The notes under the pieces are model-generated. The model was not told the DNA's origin. It was given only the letters and a program-made list of their open reading frames with translations, and made no database searches. Source: Kaistella soli (GTDB taxonomy: Bacteria > Bacteroidota > Bacteroidia > Flavobacteriales > Weeksellaceae). Taken from it: a stretch of DNA of 64,000 nucleotides. Where the stretch lies: NCBI RefSeq assembly GCF_019038595.1, contig NZ_JAHOPF010000004.1:67747-131746 (forward strand). Reading direction: 5' to 3'. The stretch's first letter is position 1. Each line of letters opens with the position of its first letter. Both the position numbers and the translations under genes were made by a program. This document shows positions 58,990 through 64,000 of the stretch, one piece after another.

Positions 58990-60258
58990 ATGAAAAAATT
59001 ACTCTTAATATTCGCCTTAGTCTTTTCACATTTCTTCCATGTAAATGCACAGAAAGACAAACTCGACCAGCTTTTTGAAAAATACCAGGAAACAGAAGGC
59101 GTTACCTCCATCAAAATTGCAAAACCGATGTTCAGCATGCTGAATAAACTCAATATCGATGATTCTGAACTTGACCAGATCAAACCATTACTGAGTAAAA
59201 TCAACGGCCTGAAAATTCTGATTCTCGAAAAGCCCGAAACTTCATCCACGGCCGGAACGGAGCAAAAAAGACAGCTCGGTCTTTTTCAGAATCTTCAGAC
59301 TGATATTTCAAATTCGATTAAAAACATGAAGTATGAGGAACTGATTACCGTAAACAGCAAAGACAACAAGATTAAATTCCTGTCTTCTGATGCGACGAAC
59401 GGAGTTTTGGACAATCTGCTTTTAAACATCAGTTCTGAAGGAAATACCGTGCTGATGATGCTCGACGGAAAAATCTCTATGGACGACGTGAACAAACTCG
59501 TGAACGAGGCACAGAATACTTCCCTTAAATCTTCCTTAGTTACAGAAAATGTAAGTCCGTCCGGAGTTACCCAGGTAAGAAATGTAGGAAAATTTACCGG
59601 AATCAAAGCATCCAGCGGCATTAAAGTAAATTTTACTCAGGGAAATAACCAAAGCGTGATCGTTGATACCGATCCCAATCTTCAGGAATATGTTTCAACG
59701 GAAGTAAAAGACGGAATTCTGGTGCTTTCAATTAATAACAAAAACAATAAAAAACTGAACTTCAAAAAACTATTAGTTACTGTGGAAGCTCCGAGACTTG
59801 CTTCAGTAGAATTAAGCTCAGGTTCCCTTTTAACAACAGTAAATACAGTAAAAGAAAATAACTTCAAGGCGGATATTTCGTCCGGATCTAATTTGAATGC
59901 TGACATTAATGCTGACAATACGGTGGATGTGGAAATAAGTTCCGGTTCTAATGCAAAACTGGATATCAACTCAAAAAAATTCAGTTTAAACGGAACCAGC
60001 GGCTCCATGATCACCGTCGTAGGAAAAACGGAAAGCGCGGTGTTTGATGTTTCGAGTGCGGTGAGCTGCAACGCCCAGGATTTAGCCTCCAAAACCGTTA
60101 CTGTTTCAGCTTCTTCAGGCTCTAATTTGAAAGTTCAGGCAACCGATACACTTTCTGCAACAGCAAGTTCAGGCGCCTCAGTAAGATATAAAGGAAATCC
60201 TAAAACGATTTCTTCGCAAAAAACCAGCAGCGGAGGAAGCATTAAAACTTTGAATTAA
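58990..60258 (+). CDS. DUF4252-GIN (DUF2807) domain fusion protein
   Basis: A 422-residue exported protein. Signal peptide MKKLLLIFALVFSHFFHVNA; DUF4252 region about 25-190 (FEKYQETEGVTSIKIAKPMF, KYEELITVNSKDNKIKFLSS); then a GIN/DUF2807 right-handed beta-helix-like region about 200-415 with SSGSLLTT, SSGSNLNA, SSGSNAKL, TSGSMITV and SSGSNLKV rungs. Head-GIN proteins are cell-envelope proteins of unknown function. The gene lies 12 bp after the putative anti-sigma gene. Confidence 0.87.
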   Translation: MKKLLLIFALVFSHFFHVNAQKDKLDQLFEKYQETEGVTSIKIAKPMFSMLNKLNIDDSELDQIKPLLSKINGLKILILEKPETSSTAGTEQKRQLGLFQNLQTDISNSIKNMKYEELITVNSKDNKIKFLSSDATNGVLDNLLLNISSEGNTVLMMLDGKISMDDVNKLVNEAQNTSLKSSLVTENVSPSGVTQVRNVGKFTGIKASSGIKVNFTQGNNQSVIVDTDPNLQEYVSTEVKDGILVLSINNKNNKKLNFKKLLVTVEAPRLASVELSSGSLLTTVNTVKENNFKADISSGSNLNADINADNTVDVEISSGSNAKLDINSKKFSLNGTSGSMITVVGKTESAVFDVSSAVSCNAQDLASKTVTVSASSGSNLKVQATDTLSATASSGASVRYKGNPKTISSQKTSSGGSIKTLN

Positions 60259-60282
60259 AAACGAACCCTGAAAATTAAAATC

Positions 60283-60807
60283 ATGAAAAAGATTTCCCTT
60301 TTATTTGCTGCAGTGCTGTTTATGATGTCCCTTCAGTCGTGCGTAGTTTCCAGACGTCCAAACATGGGTTTCTTTGACAATCCTTATTACGACTACAAAG
60401 GCGCACAGTTTACCAGCATCAATGTCCCGATGTTTCTTGCAAAACCTATTGTAAAAAAAGCTTTGAGAGAAGACGGAGAAAGCGAAGAACTCATCAGCCT
60501 CATCAAAAAAATCTCCGATATTAAAGTGATGACGATTGAAAATGGCAACAAAGAAATGCTGGCAGATTTTGCCAAATATCTTACCAATAACCGCTTCGAA
60601 GAATGGATGACGGTAAAAAAAGAAAATGAAACCGTCAATTTTCAGGCAAAACAAAGCGGGGATGTCATTAAGAAACTGATGATCACGGTACATTCCGGCA
60701 GCGAATTGGTTTTTGTAGATGTTTCAGGCAAATTTACCGCCGATGATATTTCGAGAATTATCAATTACTCCGAAAAGAAAGACGTAAAAAAACTTGTTTC
60801 CAAATAA
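60283..60807 (+). CDS. DUF4252 lipoprotein
   Basis: A 174-residue lipoprotein (signal ending MSLQSC, Cys20). After a Tyr/Pro-rich linker, the DUF4252 domain covers about 45-165 (FTSINVPMFLAKPIVKKAL, KVMTIENGNKEMLADFAKYL, EEWMTVKKENETVNFQAK). It resembles the N-terminal half of the preceding protein. It is the last gene of the sigma-factor run and is probably part of its regulon. Confidence 0.87.
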   Translation: MKKISLLFAAVLFMMSLQSCVVSRRPNMGFFDNPYYDYKGAQFTSINVPMFLAKPIVKKALREDGESEELISLIKKISDIKVMTIENGNKEMLADFAKYLTNNRFEEWMTVKKENETVNFQAKQSGDVIKKLMITVHSGSELVFVDVSGKFTADDISRIINYSEKKDVKKLVSK

Positions 60808-60818
60808 ATTAAATTTGA

Positions 60819-60852
60819 AATAGCCGCAGATTTTTCTGTGGTTATTTTTTTT
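60819..60852 (+). terminator. Terminator of the sigma-DUF4252 operon
   Basis: Stem aatagccgcaga/tctgtggttatt (two G-T pairs) with a tttt loop and a following T-run. Confidence 0.7.
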
Positions 60853-60955
60853 GGAGCCGGGAACCTGCTGTCGCTACTCGCTTTTTTTCGGCGGCGGCTT
60901 CGCCGCCGCCGAAAAAAGAGCTCACACAAACCGCTCCATCAGGGCTAGTTACCAC
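60853..60955. repeat. REP-like element with long GC-rich hairpin
   Basis: A near-perfect 17-bp stem (60882-60898 with 60902-60918; ttttttcggcggcggc, loop ttc, gccgccgccgaaaaaa) flanked by ctgctgtcgctactcgc and ccgctccatcagggctagtt. The flank words resemble the 'gctgtccgct ... ccgctccaatc.gggct' arms of REP-type elements widespread in Chryseobacterium and relatives. No transposase is nearby. Confidence 0.65.
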
Positions 60956-61015
60956 CCGTTTTTACATAAAATTAGGTTGACAAAACCGCTATTTCCATTT
61001 TCCAAAAAAAAACCA

Positions 61016-61023
61016 TAATTTTG
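61016..61023 (+). promoter_or_regulatory. -7 box for guaB
   Basis: TAATTTTG, 13 nt before the guaB ATG. No standard -33 element; no purine riboswitch seen. Confidence 0.5.
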
Positions 61024-61036
61024 CAAGAAAGTAAAG

Positions 61037-62497
61037 ATGTCTATTCACAACAAAATCGTAGAAACTGCCATCACTTTCGATGACGTTCTTCTTATCCCTT
61101 CTTACTCAGAAGTTTTACCTAATCAGGTTTCCCTCAAATCAAGACTTTCCGATAAAATTACGCTTAATGCGCCCATCGTTTCCGCTGCAATGGATACCGT
61201 TACAGAAGGCGAAATGGCAATTGCAATGGCAAGAGTTGGAGGTATTGGTTTCATCCATAAAAATATGCCGATTGCCGAACAGGCCGTTCAGGTATACCGC
61301 GTAAAACGCTCAGAAAACGGCATGATCTCCGATCCGGTGACTTTGTCTAAAGACCATACTTTAGCTCAGGCGAAAGAAATGATGGCCAACTTCAAAATTT
61401 CGGGTTTACCGGTTGTCGATGAGGAAAACAAACTCATTGGAATCATTACCAACCGTGACGTAAAATACCAGGAAGACCTTAATGCGAAGGTGGAGGAACT
61501 GATGACTAAAGACAAACTCATCACTTCCGATAAAGAGACCAACCTTGAACAGGCGAAAGCAATTTTACTTAAAAACCGAGTGGAAAAACTTCCGATTGTG
61601 GACAAAGAATTTAAACTGGTAGGTTTAATTACGATAAAAGATATAGACAATCAGCTTGAATATCCTAACGCCAATAAAGACAAAAACGGAAGACTGATCG
61701 TAGGTGCCGGAGTGGGCGTTGGCGAAGACACCATGGACCGTGTGTCTGCACTGGTAAAAGCAGGTGTTGATATTATTGCAGTGGATTCTGCACACGGACA
61801 TTCAAAAGGTGTTCTTGATAAAATCAGGGAAATTCGTAAAAGTTTTCCTGACCTCGATATCGTCGGCGGAAATATTGTCACCGCAGATGCCGCAAAAGAT
61901 TTAATTAAAGCCGGTGCAAACATCCTGAAAGTAGGTGTCGGTCCAGGCTCTATCTGTACAACGAGAGTTGTTGCAGGAGTTGGAGTTCCTCAACTTTCAG
62001 CGATTTATAATGTTTTTGAATATGCGAAAACTAAAAATGTAGCAGTAATTGCTGATGGCGGAATCAAACTTTCCGGTGATATCGTAAAAGCACTTGCTTC
62101 CGGCGCGAATGCCGTAATGCTTGGTTCACTTCTTGCCGGAACTGATGAAGCACCGGGCGAAGAAATTATTTTTCAGGGAAGAAAATTCAAAGCTTATCAG
62201 GGAATGGGATCGCTTTCTGCCATGAGACGTGGCGGTAAAGAAAGATATTTCCAGAGTGAAGCAAAGAAATTTGTTCCCGAAGGAATTGAAGGAAGAGTTC
62301 CGCATAAAGGAAAATTAGAAGAAGTCGTATTTCAGTTAACCGGAGGAATCCGTGCAGGAATGGGCTACTGCGGAACAAAAGATATCGATACTTTGCAGAA
62401 AGACGGTAAAATGGTAATGATTACCGGAAGCGGTTTAAAAGAATCTCATCCTCACGATGTAATTATTACACAGGAAGCTCCGAATTATTCGTTATAA
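61037..62497 (+). CDS. guaB: Inosine-5'-monophosphate dehydrogenase
   Basis: NAD-dependent oxidation of IMP to XMP, the committed step to GMP. 486 residues. The catalytic cysteine is Cys307 in [31 protein letters not shown] binds the phosphate, and the mobile flap follows in [14 protein letters not shown]. Two CBS domains fill about 95-205 ([38 protein letters not shown]), which may bind adenine or guanine nucleotides. Length is typical. Confidence 0.97.
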   Translation: MSIHNKIVETAITFDDVLLIPSYSEVLPNQVSLKSRLSDKITLNAPIVSAAMDTVTEGEMAIAMARVGGIGFIHKNMPIAEQAVQVYRVKRSENGMISDPVTLSKDHTLAQAKEMMANFKISGLPVVDEENKLIGIITNRDVKYQEDLNAKVEELMTKDKLITSDKETNLEQAKAILLKNRVEKLPIVDKEFKLVGLITIKDIDNQLEYPNANKDKNGRLIVGAGVGVGEDTMDRVSALVKAGVDIIAVDSAHGHSKGVLDKIREIRKSFPDLDIVGGNIVTADAAKDLIKAGANILKVGVGPGSICTTRVVAGVGVPQLSAIYNVFEYAKTKNVAVIADGGIKLSGDIVKALASGANAVMLGSLLAGTDEAPGEEIIFQGRKFKAYQGMGSLSAMRRGGKERYFQSEAKKFVPEGIEGRVPHKGKLEEVVFQLTGGIRAGMGYCGTKDIDTLQKDGKMVMITGSGLKESHPHDVIITQEAPNYSL

Positions 62498-62512
62498 ATT
62501 TCAGATCAAGAT

Positions 62513-62545
62513 AAAAGGGTGCAAGATTTGCACCCTTTTTTTAAG
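62513..62545 (+). terminator. Terminator of guaB
   Basis: Stem aaaagggtgcaa (62513-62524) and ttgcaccctttt (62528-62539), loop gat, T-run. Confidence 0.9.
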
Positions 62546-62596
62546 TACTTTTTTCCAATTATTGGTTAATTTTACTTTTTAAATACCGAAAAAAAT

Positions 62597-63040
62597 ATGA
62601 GATCTTACTCTTTAATTATACTTCTTTTTTTATTCGTCCAGTGTGATGTTTTGCCATCTACCACTCCTGTTTACAGACCAAAAACATCAACGGCGGCTTC
62701 TGCAGGTGAAAGCAAAGAATTTGAAGAATTAATGGCTAAAGATCAGATCAATAAGAAAAAAGTGACGGCAGAAGTTTTAACTTATCTGCTGAATGATACG
62801 GAAGCTGACGATCCGAAAACGGCCGCAGTGATAGAAAACAATTCCGGCTGCAATATTATTGTAAGGCTCGTATCGATCAAAGGAAATACCATTTATAATC
62901 TTCCTATACCGAAACACGGCAAAAATCAGTTTATCATTGATAAAGGAAGCTACACGCTGAGATCAAGTATTTGCGGCGCTATATATTATTCGCAGAAATT
63001 AATCAGTGATCCTCTTATTCTTGAACTTTCTGACCGTTGA
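62597..63040 (+). CDS. Lipoprotein, DUF6759-like
   Basis: A 147-residue lipoprotein (lipobox cysteine Cys16, signal MRSYSLIILLFLFVQC). A Ser/Thr-rich linker and a charged helix (ESKEFEELMAKDQINKKKVT) precede a beta-rich C-terminal domain (AAVIENNSGCNIIVRL, YNLPIPKHGKNQFIIDKGSY, RSSICGAIYYSQKL) that I recognise as DUF6759-like. Two cysteines in it might form a disulfide. Role unknown. Confidence 0.72.
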   Translation: MRSYSLIILLFLFVQCDVLPSTTPVYRPKTSTAASAGESKEFEELMAKDQINKKKVTAEVLTYLLNDTEADDPKTAAVIENNSGCNIIVRLVSIKGNTIYNLPIPKHGKNQFIIDKGSYTLRSSICGAIYYSQKLISDPLILELSDR

Positions 63041-63063
63041 GCTTTAAAAAGAATTTATACAAA

Positions 63064-63090
63064 AAAAGGCTGCATTATTTGCAGCCTTTT
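63064..63090. terminator. Bidirectional terminator
   Basis: Stem aaaaggctgca (63064-63074) and tgcagcctttt (63080-63090) between convergent genes. Confidence 0.85.
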
Positions 63091-63109
63091 AAATTTTGTG
63101 CAATCAGCA

Positions 63110-63802
63110 CTACTTTTTAATGAACTTAAATTCCGAGGAATTACCGTTGGCGGAAAATACTTTTAAGACATATACACCTGGTGAAAGGCTGTTGACATTC
63201 ATTCTGTCAGTATAAGTTTCTGTTCTGATGAGCTGTCCGTTCACGTTGAAAATCTGAAGCGTTTTACCGTTCTGAACTCCTGAAAAACTGATATAATCTG
63301 AAACCGGATTCGGGAACATCTGTATTTTTCCTTTACCGGAATTGCTGACAGCAAGCGTTGATGTATGCACATCGCCGGTCATTGTAGAATTGGCTGCGGT
63401 AAGATTTCCGCCGCATCCGTTTTCAGTTACTGCCACATTTTCAACCCAGGTTCCAACATTATTGCTTGGTGGGTTCAGCGCGCTGCTGTTTCCTGTGGAG
63501 TTATAATAGATCAAAAAAGGGTCAACAAAATCTCCATTACCTGAATCTGCAAGAAACTCCCATCTCGTAAGCGTGTTATTCCACTGGATTTTAAATTCGC
63601 AGGTACCCAAACCTCCGCAAGGCTGTTGACCGTCCACGGGATTGGTGATATATATATTCTTGTTCTGGCCGTCGACTCCCGTTTTGAAGAAAGTGAAATT
63701 CTGGTCTTCAAAAAGGTTGTGGCATCCGTTGAAGGAAATGGTATTCTGGGCAAAAACCAAATTGCCAAAAACGAGGACTAAAGGGATAAATTTACTTTTC
63801 AT
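63110..63802 (-). CDS. T9SS type A sorting domain protein
   Basis: A 230-residue secreted protein. Signal MKSKFIPLVLVFGNLVFAQ; residues about 20-140 form an unrecognised beta-rich domain with several cysteines (FNGCHNLFEDQNFTFF, QQPCGGLGTCEFKIQW), and residues about 155-230 the T9SS type A domain (QMFPNPVSDYISFSG ... SEFKFIKK). The first domain may be a small lectin- or wall-associated module; no motif supports a specific role. It is preceded on its strand by the tail-collar-like gene, only 6 bp away, and may be co-transcribed with it. Confidence 0.82.
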   Translation of the reverse strand: MKSKFIPLVLVFGNLVFAQNTISFNGCHNLFEDQNFTFFKTGVDGQNKNIYITNPVDGQQPCGGLGTCEFKIQWNNTLTRWEFLADSGNGDFVDPFLIYYNSTGNSSALNPPSNNVGTWVENVAVTENGCGGNLTAANSTMTGDVHTSTLAVSNSGKGKIQMFPNPVSDYISFSGVQNGKTLQIFNVNGQLIRTETYTDRMNVNSLSPGVYVLKVFSANGNSSEFKFIKK

Positions 63803-63808
63803 ATTCTT

Positions 63809-64000
63809 TTAGTTTCTGGATGGAAAAATACCCTGAAGGGCGATAATACACTTAAGTACCAGATATGGCTGTCTGTTTTCGTGTGGCTGGCTGCCTCCCG
63901 CAGGATTGATCATGAGTGGAGACATTTGCGTATTCGCAGCAGCATTTGAATATTCTTTATCCAGTGCTTTGGTATTGGCAGGTAAGGAAGCGGTAGGTAT
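63809..64000 (-). CDS. Phage tail-collar/microcystin-dependent-protein-like gene, partial
   Basis: The last 63 codons and the stop of a gene whose start lies beyond the window. The end reads NPAGGSQPHENRQPYLVLKC and IALQGIFPSRN, the C-terminal signature of the tail-collar (MdpB-like) family, trimeric fibre-tip proteins of phages and of bacterial phage-tail-derived systems. Flavobacteriia often carry two or three such genes in a row. Whether this is phage or host-adapted cannot be told from the fragment. Confidence 0.85.
   Translation of the reverse strand: MPTASLPANTKALDKEYSNAAANTQMSPLMINPAGGSQPHENRQPYLVLKCIIALQGIFPSRN

Overview
The window reads as chromosomal DNA of a Bacteroidota bacterium, most likely a Chryseobacterium-like member of the Weeksellaceae. 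The reasons are six proteins ending in type IX secretion (T9SS) sorting domains, TAnnTTTG-type -7 promoter boxes, few Shine-Dalgarno sites, Flavobacteriia-typical families (DUF3822, DUF5777, DUF4252/GIN, DUF6370) and a single-copy tRNA-Leu(CAG). I see no rRNA, insertion sequence, integrase or CRISPR array; the last 192 bases are the 3' end of a phage tail-collar-like gene.

Layout. 1-12 kb: a secreted M4 metallopeptidase, an Smr-domain protein, rsmD with a DUF3822 gene, murI, a TRIC-type channel, a four-helix-bundle gene inserted among repeats, coaD, ddl, then lpxK overlapping a purine nucleoside phosphorylase gene. This stretch also carries a dispersed repeat family containing a TTTGTGGTTAA motif. 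12-19 kb: a NYN/LOTUS protein; a short mosaic scar made of dinB, tRNA-Leu and phosphorylase fragments; a minus-strand cluster (Crp/Fnr regulator, DUF5777 barrel, cytochrome c lipoprotein, YceI, ankyrin protein, secreted DOMON-like protein); dinB; and tRNA-Leu. 19.5-26.7 kb: one 2403-residue T9SS type B adhesin-like protein with 18 SprB-like repeats.

27-39 kb: housekeeping and transport genes: zinc-ribbon protein, M20 amidohydrolase, CLC channel lacking the usual gating glutamate, GH13 alpha-amylase, a radical SAM/DUF4130 DNA-metabolism pair, CPA1 antiporter, cupin, alcohol dehydrogenase and a nucleotide pyrophosphatase-like phosphodiesterase. 39.5-48 kb: two tandem paralogous T9SS type B proteins with IgGFc-binding-like N-termini; their last 686 bp are almost identical while the rest has diverged. 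48-52.7 kb: coaE, an MBL-fold hydrolase, a PaiB-like flavoprotein, ruvB and hutI.

52.7-57 kb: a phenylacetate catabolic block (paaB, paaC, paaD, an enoyl-CoA hydratase, a 3-hydroxyacyl-CoA dehydrogenase and a PaaI thioesterase) without paaA or paaE. 57-61 kb: a higBA toxin-antitoxin pair, then an ECF sigma factor, a probable membrane anti-sigma partner and two DUF4252 proteins, one fused to a GIN domain. 61-64 kb: a REP-like GC-rich hairpin, guaB, a DUF6759-like lipoprotein, a T9SS type A protein and the truncated tail-collar gene.

The least ordinary observations are the three-gene mosaic scar at 13.1-13.3 kb, which looks like the remnant of an old tandem duplication; the recently homogenised ends of the paralogous adhesins; the Crp-linked redox cluster; and repeats that reach into the 3' ends of rsmD and coaD.
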